11,796 nucleotides of DNA from SIG440 sp045645905 (GTDB lineage: Bacteria > Bacillota > Clostridia > Monoglobales > Monoglobaceae), in assembly GCA_045645905.1 (NCBI GenBank), contig JAZRJT010000052.1, forward strand, positions 1-11,796, in the 5' to 3' direction. Positions 5,640-11,796 of the stretch are shown here, piece by piece. A program made the position numbers and the translations under genes. Below the pieces are notes generated by a model, which did not search any database, was not told where the DNA came from, and worked only from the letters and a program-made list of their open reading frames with translations. Numbering within the stretch: the stretch's first letter is position 1; every line of letters begins with the position of its first letter.

Positions 5640-6446
5640 ATGAATATCAATGAAACATCACTTGACACATTATGCGCAGCCCTGTGTGAAGTAATGGGGG
5701 TCAATCCACCAAAGGAAAGCCACCCTGCCAATGAAACGTTAATAAAGTATGTAGATGAAAAATTCAATGGTAAAAAGGCCGACCGAATATTTATGTATAA
5801 CCCCGATGCTATCGGGCAGTGGATTTATGAAAAGTATCCGCAGTTGTTTGTTCAGGCAAATGCCAATGCCGAGCTTGAGGTGCCTTTTTCAACAGTAATG
5901 CCTTCAGTAACGCCTGTTTGCTTTGGCACAATGTACACAGGTGCACAACCGTCAGTTCACGGAATACAGAAGTACGAAAAACCTGTTATCACCATTGATA
6001 CAATTTTTGATGCCCTTATCCGTGCAGGAAAAAAGCCGGTTATTGTTGCATCTAAAAATTGCAGTATAGGGAATATTTTTCTTGAAAGAGATATGGACTA
6101 CTATCTTGGTGAAAGCAACGAACAGACAAACGCAAAGGCGGCTGAGCTTATAACCAAGGACGAATACGATTTTTACGTGGTTTACAACGGAAACTATGAC
6201 AGCACAATGCATAAAACCGGTCCTGAAAGTGTTGATGCATTATCCGAAATTCGTGCAAACTGCAGAACATTTGGTATGTTCTCCGAAATGATAAAGGAGC
6301 ATTGGAAGGGTCATAATACTCTTGTGGGCTTTGCTATGGACCACGGATGTCACGAAATAGACGGAAATTGCGGTTCGCACGGACTGGATATGCCCGAGGA
6401 TATAAACATAGTGCACTTGTACAAGGCATATGGGAGGGAAGTATGA
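5640..6446 (+). CDS. Alkaline-phosphatase-superfamily hydrolase (phosphodiesterase/phosphatase-like)
   Basis: A compact 268-residue protein with the metal and nucleophile pattern of the alkaline phosphatase/nucleotide pyrophosphatase superfamily: D56 (YNPDAIG), nucleophile T91 in PSVTPVCFGTMYTG (88-101), HGI (107-109), D187 and H191 (DSTMH), D234 and H235 (AMDHG), and H247 (GSHG). These would bind two metal ions and hydrolyse a phosphate ester or diester. No signal peptide or membrane segment is seen, so it should be cytoplasmic, unlike many phosphatases of this superfamily. The ATG at 5640 is 9 nt after AAAGGGG. It is the first gene of the LysR-controlled operon and overlaps the next gene by 4 nt (ATGA), which indicates translational coupling. 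The substrate is unknown; a sulfatase or phosphonate activity is also possible within the superfamily. Confidence 0.75.
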   Translation: MNINETSLDTLCAALCEVMGVNPPKESHPANETLIKYVDEKFNGKKADRIFMYNPDAIGQWIYEKYPQLFVQANANAELEVPFSTVMPSVTPVCFGTMYTGAQPSVHGIQKYEKPVITIDTIFDALIRAGKKPVIVASKNCSIGNIFLERDMDYYLGESNEQTNAKAAELITKDEYDFYVVYNGNYDSTMHKTGPESVDALSEIRANCRTFGMFSEMIKEHWKGHNTLVGFAMDHGCHEIDGNCGSHGLDMPEDINIVHLYKAYGREV

Positions 6447-7753
6447 GCTTACCCAAAATTAAATTTACGGCAGCAGGAGATATGCTTATCCAGCGCCTGA
6501 TTTCAATCGAATATGAGGGCTTTAACGAGGTTCGCGATTATATCCTAAAAGGTGATGCACGATTTTTCAACTTTGAATCAATTATTTACCGTGAAGGTAT
6601 CTGGGGTAATCAGTTTAACGGAGGTTCGTTTCATAACTCTGACCCCCGCACACTTAAGATTGCTGAAAAGTACGGCTTTAATATGATGACCTTTGCAAAC
6701 AATCATACGTTTGATTGGGGATATGGCGGGCTTATTTCCACATTGGATGCCCTTAAAAGCACCAATTTTGTTCACGCAGGTGTGGGCATGAATCTTGACG
6801 AGGCGGCGGCGCCTGTTTATCTTGAAACACCTACCGGAAGAGTAGCTTTAATTTCTATGGCATCGACCATTGCAGGGGCATCTGCTATGGCAGGACGGCA
6901 ATCAAGAAGAATTCCGGGGCGTCCGGGAGTTAATGCACTGCGTACCAACAAATATATCGAGGTTACACCAGAACAGTTTGATATGCTGAATGAAATTTCC
7001 GAAATAAGCGGGGTTAATGACGGCCGCAAAATTTCAAGGGCTGAGGGATATACTGTCCTGAAAAAAGATAGCAATTCGGTTGAGTTTGGCAACATGGTTG
7101 AATTTCGTCTTGGTGAAAAAACAAAGTATCATGCCCAGCTTAACGAAAAGGATATGGCAAGGCTTGAAAGAGCTATTTATGAAGCAAAGGCTCAGTCTGA
7201 TTATATTCTTGTCAGCATTCACAGTCACGAGGTATCGGGTGACAAAAAAGAAAATCCGGCTGAATTTCTGGTTGAGTTTGCACATCGTGCGATTGATATG
7301 GGTGCACACGCAGTTTTGGGGCATGGTCCGCATCTTTTAAGACCTTTGGAAATTTATAAAGGCTGTCCTATATTTTATTCTCTTGGTGACTTTATGTTAC
7401 ATAATGAGAGTGTAACCTTTGCACCCGAGGATATGTATGAAAAGTACGGGTTGACTTCGGATGACCCTCTTTGTGACATTTACCGAAAAAGGTCGCGTGA
7501 TTATACGGTTGGGTTGCTTACCGACAAAAGAATGTTTGAGGCAGTAATTCCTTACTTTGAAATGGATGACGGAAAGCTGACACATCTTGAGCTTTTACCC
7601 ATAGAACTTGGTTTTGGCGAGGCACGATATCGTTCGGGAAACCCGAGATTCTGCCCCGACCGTGGAATTATCCAGCGATATGCGGAGATGTCTGCACCCT
7701 ACGGAACAAAAATTGACATAAATTCTGCCGGAATAGGCATTGTAAAAATATAA
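6443..7753 (+). CDS. CapA-family (PgsA-like) metallophosphoesterase
   Basis: A 436-residue protein of the CapA/poly-gamma-glutamate family, which has a calcineurin-like metallophosphatase fold. Visible motifs are AAGDM (10-14, D13), NFES (43-46), the signature FANNHTFDWG (84-93), HAG (111-113), SIHSHE (258-263), and GHGPHLLRPLEIYKG (293-307) followed by FYSLGDF. The start at 6443 overlaps the stop of the previous gene and follows GGGAGGGA; the longer open frame upstream lies wholly inside that gene. Classical CapA/PgsA proteins are membrane-anchored and help export poly-gamma-glutamate. This one has no membrane segment and no capB/capC neighbours, so a capsule role is unlikely. A cytoplasmic phosphatase working with its operon partners fits better. 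It is longer than minimal CapA domains, with an insertion about residues 140-210. Confidence 0.85.
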   Translation: MSLPKIKFTAAGDMLIQRLISIEYEGFNEVRDYILKGDARFFNFESIIYREGIWGNQFNGGSFHNSDPRTLKIAEKYGFNMMTFANNHTFDWGYGGLISTLDALKSTNFVHAGVGMNLDEAAAPVYLETPTGRVALISMASTIAGASAMAGRQSRRIPGRPGVNALRTNKYIEVTPEQFDMLNEISEISGVNDGRKISRAEGYTVLKKDSNSVEFGNMVEFRLGEKTKYHAQLNEKDMARLERAIYEAKAQSDYILVSIHSHEVSGDKKENPAEFLVEFAHRAIDMGAHAVLGHGPHLLRPLEIYKGCPIFYSLGDFMLHNESVTFAPEDMYEKYGLTSDDPLCDIYRKRSRDYTVGLLTDKRMFEAVIPYFEMDDGKLTHLELLPIELGFGEARYRSGNPRFCPDRGIIQRYAEMSAPYGTKIDINSAGIGIVKI

Positions 7754-7770
7754 TTACAGGAGTGAATAAA

Positions 7771-8961
7771 ATGATTAATGTAGATAAGGACTATATCATT
7801 AAATTAAGACGAGAGATACATATGTACCCCGAGGTTGACTATGATTTACCTAAAACGGTGGCACTTGTTAAACGCGAGCTTGAAAGTATGGGAGTTCCCT
7901 ATACTGAAAAATACGGACAGGGAAGTGTGGTAGGCTACATAAACCCCGATAAAACAGATTTCACCATCGGTATCCGTGCCGATATGGATGCCCTCAGAAT
8001 GACCGAGGCAAATGACTGTGAATACCGTTCACGTCACGACGGAATGATGCATGCTTGCGGCCACGATGCGCACACTGCGATTTTGCTTGGTACGGCTAAA
8101 GCGTTGAAGGCGATAGAGGGTGAGCTTGCCTGCAGAGTAAAGCTTGTTTTTCAGCCCAGTGAGGAAGGCGTTACCAGCGGCGCAATAATGATGATTGAAA
8201 ACGGCGTTCTGGATGATGTTGATATGATGATGGCTCTTCACGTTGGCACCAACATTGATGCAGGAAAGCTGGGGGTTTGCCCCGGTGTTTCAAGTGCATC
8301 AAGCCGTCATTTCAAAATTGAAGTGGGCGGAAAAAGCATCCATGCAACAACTTATCATAAAGGCGTTGATGCTTTGGCGATAGCGGTAAAAATGTATGAA
8401 GGAATTCAGTCAATTTTTGCTGATGAGGTTAATCCTAAGGAGAGAGTGGTTTGCCGTGTGACAAAGCTACATTCAGGCACCGCTCAGAATATTGTTCCCG
8501 ATTATGCCCTTATGCAGGGAACAATCCGTACCCTTAATGTTCCCGTAAGCGAATTTATTCACGATAGAATGCAAAAACTCGCTAAAAGCTTATCCGATTT
8601 GTATGGAGTTGAAATTAAGGTTCACGCACCGCTTAAATCAACCTGTGTTTATAACAATCCTTATCTTTCTGAACTAATGATGAAGAGTATGGAAAAGGTT
8701 GTAGGAAAAGAAAATGTTGCTACAATTGAGTTTGGTATGGGGTCGGAGGACTTTTCAAGATTTACCGATATAGTACCAAGTGTTTTCTTCCGTGTTGGTA
8801 CAAGAAATACAGAAAAGGGAATCACACAGTTGGCGCATCAGGTTGATTTTAAACTTGACGAGGATGCCCTTATATATGGTGCACAGAATTTTGTTCAATT
8901 TATTCTTGATAATCAAAATGGTGTGGATATAGAAAAGGCAAAAGCTGCAGATGAAAGATAA
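7771..8961 (+). CDS. M20-family metallo-amidohydrolase (HipO/IAA-hydrolase type)
   Basis: A 396-residue M20D-type amidohydrolase that would cleave an N-acyl or peptide amide bond in the cytoplasm. Metal and catalytic residues are visible: C96 and H98 in MHACGHDAH (93-101), E131 and E132 in QPSEEG (128-133), H157 (ALHVG), the loop GSEDFS (324-329) and H356 (AHQVDF). The dimerisation domain is inserted about residues 175-290, with the GKSIHA segment that supplies a substrate-binding histidine. I start it at ATG 7771, 8 nt after AGGAG; the in-frame GTG at 7762 overlaps that site. It follows the CapA-like gene by 17 nt. Family members act on N-acyl amino acids, aminobenzoyl-glutamate or acetyl-diaminopimelate; none can be chosen from sequence. 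Confidence 0.9.
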   Translation: MINVDKDYIIKLRREIHMYPEVDYDLPKTVALVKRELESMGVPYTEKYGQGSVVGYINPDKTDFTIGIRADMDALRMTEANDCEYRSRHDGMMHACGHDAHTAILLGTAKALKAIEGELACRVKLVFQPSEEGVTSGAIMMIENGVLDDVDMMMALHVGTNIDAGKLGVCPGVSSASSRHFKIEVGGKSIHATTYHKGVDALAIAVKMYEGIQSIFADEVNPKERVVCRVTKLHSGTAQNIVPDYALMQGTIRTLNVPVSEFIHDRMQKLAKSLSDLYGVEIKVHAPLKSTCVYNNPYLSELMMKSMEKVVGKENVATIEFGMGSEDFSRFTDIVPSVFFRVGTRNTEKGITQLAHQVDFKLDEDALIYGAQNFVQFILDNQNGVDIEKAKAADER

Positions 8962-8994
8962 GTTTTGTTACGCATATAAAAGGAGTAAATGATT

Positions 8995-9591
8995 ATGAAA
9001 TATGTTAATCAAAAGGAGTACCCCGACTGGGCTTATGTTACCCGAGTGGATATGGAAGGTGCCGACCACGAAAAGGGTCAAACCACAACAATAAGCAGTT
9101 CCGGTTGCGGTTTATGCTCTGCCGTTATGGTGGCCGACCGTCTGATTACTGACAGCGGTTTTGAATTAAAGGATGCAATCAGGATGTCATATGACTGCAA
9201 GGCCAACCACAGAAGAGGTACAGATTATAAGCGATTTGCACCTGTTTTTGCTGAAGCATTAGGTCTTGACCTTGAAATGACAAACGACCCTGAACGTTTG
9301 CGTTATTGCCTGCGCAGCGGAGGTGCCGCTGTGCTTCATATAAAGGGCGACAGAGAGGGTTATGTTGGTGTGTTCAGTCACGGCGGTCATTATGCGGCAG
9401 CGGTTTCTGAGGAACGCGACGGACGCATTGCTGTATTGGATCCCTCTTTCGTTAAAGGTAAATACGAAGAGGAGGGACGCAAGGGCCTGGTAGAAATGAA
9501 AAAAGATGTAGTTGCCGTTTGCGATATGCAGGTAATAATAGATGATACTGCACCTGCAGACCCAAGTTTTTATCTTTTTTGGAGAAAGTAG
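8995..9591 (+). CDS. C39-like (papain-fold) cysteine peptidase
   Basis: A 198-residue protein resembling the Peptidase_C39_2 family. The catalytic triad is visible as C38 in SSSGCGLCSAVMV (34-46), H132 in HGGHYAAAV, and D149 in VLDPSF. The residue Q29, about nine residues before the cysteine, may be the oxyanion-hole glutamine. No signal peptide or transporter domain is seen, so it is not a bacteriocin-exporter fusion of the usual C39 type. I start it at ATG 8995, 9 nt after AGGAG (8981-8985); the in-frame ATG at 8989 is only 3 nt from that site. It is the last gene of the operon, 33 nt after the amidohydrolase, and a terminator follows. It could cleave a peptide or an isopeptide/amide bond; the substrate is unknown. 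Confidence 0.75.
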   Translation: MKYVNQKEYPDWAYVTRVDMEGADHEKGQTTTISSSGCGLCSAVMVADRLITDSGFELKDAIRMSYDCKANHRRGTDYKRFAPVFAEALGLDLEMTNDPERLRYCLRSGGAAVLHIKGDREGYVGVFSHGGHYAAAVSEERDGRIAVLDPSFVKGKYEEEGRKGLVEMKKDVVAVCDMQVIIDDTAPADPSFYLFWRK

Positions 9592-9601
9592 TAGAGAAAA
9601 A

Positions 9602-9623
9602 ATCTTTCTTGTACGAGAAAGAT
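9602..9623. other. Small hairpin downstream of the C39-like gene
   Basis: ATCTTTCT (9602-9609) pairs with AGAAAGAT (9616-9623) around a 6-nt loop. No T-run follows. It lies just before the true terminator and may be a processing or stabilising stem. Confidence 0.4.
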
Positions 9624-9649
9624 GCTATAGATTAATGAACTTAAAAAAG

Positions 9650-9682
9650 AGGAGCCTTTGCAATATTGCATAGGCTCCTTTT
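9650..9682 (+). terminator. Terminator of the hydrolase operon
   Basis: AGGAGCCT (9650-9657) pairs with AGGCTCCT (9672-9679), and the interior TGCAAT (9659-9664) pairs with ATTGCA (9665-9670) across a T-T mismatch, followed by TTTT. An A-run at 9643-9648 means it could also act on the opposite strand. Confidence 0.85.
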
Positions 9683-9693
9683 GATATTATAAA

Positions 9694-9722
9694 TTGACGA
9701 GTATATAATTTTGTGATATAAT
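9694..9722 (+). promoter_or_regulatory. Promoter of the EamA transporter gene
   Basis: -35 TTGACG (9694-9699), 17-bp spacer, -10 TATAAT (9717-9722) with an extended -10 TGA (9714-9716). The sequence TTTTGTGATATAAT (9709-9722) is identical to 5568-5581 in the operon promoter. The -10 box is also enclosed by an inverted repeat TGTGA-N7-TCACA (9712-9728), a possible operator. Confidence 0.75.
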
Positions 9723-9755
9723 GTCACAGAATTAATTGAAAATGGAGAAATAAAA

Positions 9756-10685
9756 ATGGAACAAAAGAAAAATAAATTACTTACAAACGTTATTTTTGTG
9801 GCGGTTGCAGCTATGTTTTGCTGTGCATTATGGGGAAGCGCTACACCTTTTATTAAAATCGGATACAAGCTTATTTTGCCCAAGCAGAATATTCCCTCAA
9901 CGATACTTTTTGCGGGAATCAGATTTTTTACAGCCGGAGTGGTGACTGTGCTTATTTACAGTATAGCACGCAGAAAGTTTTTGTTTCCCAAGGTTGAAAA
10001 TTTAAGAGCTGTTATTAACGTATCTTGCTTTCAGACCATTATTCAGTATTTCTTATTTTACATAGGTGTTGCCAATACTGCCGGAGTGAAGGCAACCGTT
10101 ATCAGCGGTTCAAACTCATTTTTTTCAATTCTTTGCGCAACGCTGATTTTCAGGCACGAAAAATTAACTTTTAAAAAGATAATTGCATGTTGCATAGGCT
10201 TTGTTGGAATTATTCTTATTAATCTGGACGGGATGAACTTTAATCTTAACTTCCTTGGCGATGGTTTTGTATTGCTTTCAAACCTTGCCTATGGTGTGTC
10301 AGGTGCTTTGATGAAAAAATATTCCAAGCGTGAAGACCCTGTGGTAATCAGTGGTTATCAGTTTATTTTTGGTGGATTTGTGATGATACTTGTTGGCCTG
10401 TTATTTGGCGGTGTTATTGTTTTGACAAGTATCAAGGCTGTGGCTGTTCTGTTGTATCTGGCACTGTTGTCAGCTGTTGCATATGCTCTGTGGGGAGTGC
10501 TTCTCAAATACAATCCCGTATCAAAGGTTTCGATTTACAGCTTTATGACGCCGGTATTCGGGGTATTTCTTTCAAACCTTATGCTTACCGAAAAAAGCAA
10601 TGTTGCACCACTCTATCTAATATTTGCATTATTCCTTATTTGCGGTGGTATTACAATACTTAATTATCAAAAACAAAAGAAATAA
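9756..10685 (+). CDS. EamA/DMT-family membrane transporter
   Basis: A 309-residue protein with about ten hydrophobic helices arranged as two EamA repeats of five. The first repeat starts at about residue 11 with CALWGSATPFIKIG (23-36), the family's usual entry motif; the second starts near 165 with the parallel SNLAYGVSGALMKKYSKRE. The C-terminus is short and basic (YQKQKK) and likely cytoplasmic. DMT transporters of this type mostly export amino acids, their analogues or other small metabolites. The ATG at 9756 is 8 nt after TGGAG. It has its own promoter and follows the operon terminator, but the 14 bases shared with the operon promoter suggest co-regulation. It may export a product of, or guard against, the substrate of the hydrolase operon; this link is inference. 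Confidence 0.88.
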   Translation: MEQKKNKLLTNVIFVAVAAMFCCALWGSATPFIKIGYKLILPKQNIPSTILFAGIRFFTAGVVTVLIYSIARRKFLFPKVENLRAVINVSCFQTIIQYFLFYIGVANTAGVKATVISGSNSFFSILCATLIFRHEKLTFKKIIACCIGFVGIILINLDGMNFNLNFLGDGFVLLSNLAYGVSGALMKKYSKREDPVVISGYQFIFGGFVMILVGLLFGGVIVLTSIKAVAVLLYLALLSAVAYALWGVLLKYNPVSKVSIYSFMTPVFGVFLSNLMLTEKSNVAPLYLIFALFLICGGITILNYQKQKK

Positions 10686-10738
10686 TACGACAATGGAAAT
10701 TTTATTTTTATAAAATTAAAAAACTTTTGCAAAAAGAC

Positions 10739-10767
10739 TTGACAAGTATACACTTTTGGTGTATACT
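10739..10767 (+). promoter_or_regulatory. Strong promoter of the tRNA-Pro gene
   Basis: -35 TTGACA (10739-10744, full consensus), 17-bp spacer, -10 TATACT (10762-10767). Transcription would start about 8 nt before the mature tRNA. The A/T-rich tract at 10698-10735 could be an UP element, as common for stable RNA genes. Confidence 0.85.
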
Positions 10768-10776
10768 TGTACAAGT
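10742..10776. repeat. Perfect 12-bp inverted repeat and adjoining palindrome in the tRNA promoter
   Basis: ACAAGTATACAC (10742-10753) is repeated inverted as GTGTATACTTGT (10759-10770) with a 5-bp TTTTG spacer, covering parts of the -35 box and the whole -10 box. The right arm then forms a second perfect palindrome, ACTTGTACAAGT (10765-10776). The half-site ACAAGT thus occurs three times. An operator or a recombinase/excisionase site is possible; neither is shown. Confidence 0.8.
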
Positions 10777-10781
10777 GATTT

Positions 10782-10858
10782 CGGGGTGTGGCTCAGTTTG
10801 GTAGAGTACTTGAATGGGGTTCAAGTGGCCGCTGGTTCGAATCCAGTCACTCCGACCA
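10782..10858 (+). tRNA. tRNA-Pro, anticodon GGG
   Basis: A complete 77-nt cloverleaf with encoded CCA. Acceptor CGGGGTG (10782-10788) pairs with CACTCCG (10848-10854), with one G-U pair; C1-G72 and A73 are the proline identity pattern. The D stem is GCTC/GAGT. The anticodon stem CTTGA/TCAAG (10809-10813 with 10821-10825) encloses loop ATGGGGT with anticodon GGG at 10816-10818 and G37. The T arm is GCTGG-TTCGAAT-CCAGT. It should read CCC and CCU. It is the likely integration target of the adjacent integrase element. Confidence 0.95.
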
Positions 10859-10865
10859 AATAACG

Positions 10866-10900
10866 CAGAATTGCCTATAAATGGGCAGTTCTGTTTTTCT
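10866..10900 (+). terminator. Terminator after tRNA-Pro
   Basis: CAGAATTGCC (10866-10875) pairs with GGCAGTTCTG (10884-10893) with one wobble, followed by TTTTTCT. It lies 8 nt after the tRNA CCA. If the element is integrated in the tRNA, this stem may belong to the element. Confidence 0.8.
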
Positions 10901-10921
10901 TTACACGAATTTTACACGATT
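10900..10921. repeat. Tandem 11-bp direct repeat at the integrase stop codon
   Basis: TTTACACGAAT (10900-10910) is followed at once by TTTACACGATT (10911-10921), 10 of 11 bases identical, the second copy covering the end of the integrase gene. Short direct repeats beside int are often arm-type binding sites; that role is inferred. Confidence 0.5.
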
Positions 10922-11796
10922 TGGTTTAAAATTTCGACAGCTCTCTCCTCCTCACGTGGATATAAGTGGGAATAGGTATTCCAGGTCATTTCTATATTGG
11001 CGTGCCCTAAGCGGCGCGCAATTTCTTGAATGTTAATGCCCTCGTTTGCCAATAGCGAAACGTGGGAGTGCCGGAAATCGTGTATGCGAATTTTTTTAAG
11101 CCCGGCTATTTTTGCAAACTTGATATTTGCATTTTCAACAGATGTGTCACGCAACGGACGTGTTCCGCCGCAGATGCGGAAATCTTCTGTAAAATTTCTA
11201 CGTTGTTTGTAAAGCTCTTTGTGCCTATTTAAAACGTCAATTAAAGGCTTCGGCATCTGAAGGGTGCGTATAGAGCTTTTATTCTTTGGTGGCGTTTCTC
11301 GGTCACCACCTTTTAGTTTTTGAGAAATACTCCTTGTCACACTCAAATAGTTACCGTCAATGTCGCTCCATTTAAGAGCGTGAATTTCCCCCTTGCGTAG
11401 CCCTGTATAAAAGGCTATGGAAAAGAATACAAAGAAATCCCAATCGGCGACTATGCCGCTTTTTTCTGCCTCTTCTCTGGCTATATTTGAAAATGCTTTA
11501 AACTCGTCTGCGGTGTAATACTGCATTTCTTCTTTTATAATGTCGCTTGATTTAAAGTTGCCGACCTTTGTTAGAGTGTTTTGCGAAAGGTAGTCCATCT
11601 TAACACCCCAATTTAGAAGAGCACGGAATGTACTGAATATATTTTGCTTGGTTCGCAGTTTCAGCCCTGCTTCGTCTCCTTTGGATGATTTGAGGACATA
11701 AGCCTCAATCTGATTTTTCCATTGCTGCAGAACAGGAGCCGTGAGCTTGTCCAGAGGTATTGTTCCTACAAAATCCAAAACAAAAGTCTGCAGGAT
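10912..11796 (-). CDS. int: Tyrosine-type site-specific integrase (N-terminus beyond the window)
   Basis: The last 294 residues are visible and the frame is open to the window edge, so the gene starts outside; phage integrases of this class usually have about 370-400 residues. The visible part opens with the core-binding SAM-like domain (about 1-85: LDKLTAPVLQQWKNQ, RTKQNIFSTFRALLNWG). The catalytic domain follows, with R134 (YTGLRKGE), K171 (PPKNKSSIR), H239 and R242 (HDFRHS), H265 (LGHANIEMT) and the nucleophile Y275 (NTYSHLYP). All six catalytic positions are present, so the enzyme should be active. The missing N-terminal part probably holds an arm-binding domain. It reads towards tRNA-Pro. 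A TTG at 11776-11778 is not a likely start since coding sequence continues upstream of it. Confidence 0.93.
   Translation of the reverse strand: MLQTFVLDFVGTIPLDKLTAPVLQQWKNQIEAYVLKSSKGDEAGLKLRTKQNIFSTFRALLNWGVKMDYLSQNTLTKVGNFKSSDIIKEEMQYYTADEFKAFSNIAREEAEKSGIVADWDFFVFFSIAFYTGLRKGEIHALKWSDIDGNYLSVTRSISQKLKGGDRETPPKNKSSIRTLQMPKPLIDVLNRHKELYKQRRNFTEDFRICGGTRPLRDTSVENANIKFAKIAGLKKIRIHDFRHSHVSLLANEGINIQEIARRLGHANIEMTWNTYSHLYPREEERAVEILNQIV

Larger units (their letters stand above)
10859..11796. mobile_element. One end of an element integrated at tRNA-Pro
   Basis: A tyrosine integrase gene ends 53 bp from the 3' end of an intact tRNA gene and points at it, the standard layout for prophages and integrative elements that recombine with the 3' half of a tRNA and restore it. 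The attachment core would lie within about 10831-10858. Only one end is in the window, so the matching repeat at the far end and the type of element cannot be seen. Confidence 0.65.

Noticed and set aside
6347..6442. Longer start for the CapA-like gene
   Set aside because: The extra 32 codons lie inside the preceding gene in another frame, and the ATGA overlap at 6443 with GGGAGGGA upstream is a far better start.
9712..9728. Rex or CRP binding site at the EamA promoter
   Set aside because: The arms fit loosely but the spacer is 7 bp rather than 6, and the outer bases are not symmetric, so no named regulator is assigned.
10698..10717. AATTTTAT/ATAAAATT hairpin as the terminator of the EamA gene
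   Set aside because: The stem is made only of A-T pairs and is followed by A, not T; it fits better as part of an A/T-rich UP element.
1..11796. CRISPR array, transposase or insertion sequence
   Set aside because: No regularly spaced repeats, no transposase motifs and no terminal inverted repeats were seen; the only mobile-element gene is the integrase.

Overview
The window looks like chromosomal DNA from a low-GC Gram-positive bacterium, most likely a gut-type clostridium. The grounds are strong AGGAG-type ribosome binding sites, sigma-A promoters with 17-bp spacers, short intergenic gaps, a glmS-class ribozyme and AT-rich codon use. No species can be named from sequence alone.

Region 1 (1-3299) is an amino-sugar block. 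After the tail of a probable truA gene come a stand-alone left-handed beta-helix acetyltransferase related to the GlmU C-terminal domain (200-856), a glmS-type self-cleaving ribozyme (about 946-1090), nagB (1151-1861) and glmM (1907-3253), closed by a strong terminator. The ribozyme normally sits in front of glmS; here it sits in front of nagB. Read together, NagB (run as fructose-6-P + ammonia to glucosamine-6-P), GlmM (to glucosamine-1-P) and the acetyltransferase (to GlcNAc-1-P) would form an alternative route to UDP-GlcNAc precursors, with the ribozyme giving glucosamine-6-P feedback. The order and the ribozyme are seen; the direction of the pathway is inferred.

Region 2 (3330-4539) is a single iron-dependent alcohol dehydrogenase gene ending at a terminator that also serves the convergent LysR gene.

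Region 3 (4547-9682) is a LysR-type regulator divergent from a four-gene operon: an alkaline-phosphatase-superfamily hydrolase, a CapA-like metallophosphatase, an M20 amidohydrolase and a C39-like cysteine peptidase. All four have recognisable catalytic residues and none has a visible signal peptide, so a cytoplasmic degradation or processing pathway for an unknown phosphorylated or amide-linked substrate is plausible. The divergent promoters are almost perfectly symmetric and overlap face to face; a LysR-type palindrome lies beside them.

Region 4 (9694-10685) is an EamA/DMT transporter with its own promoter, whose -10 region shares 14 identical bases with the operon promoter.

Region 5 (10739-11796) is a tRNA-Pro(GGG) gene with a strong promoter that contains a 12-bp inverted repeat, followed by a tyrosine integrase running off the window edge. 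This is the usual layout of one end of an integrated mobile element that uses the tRNA gene as its attachment site.
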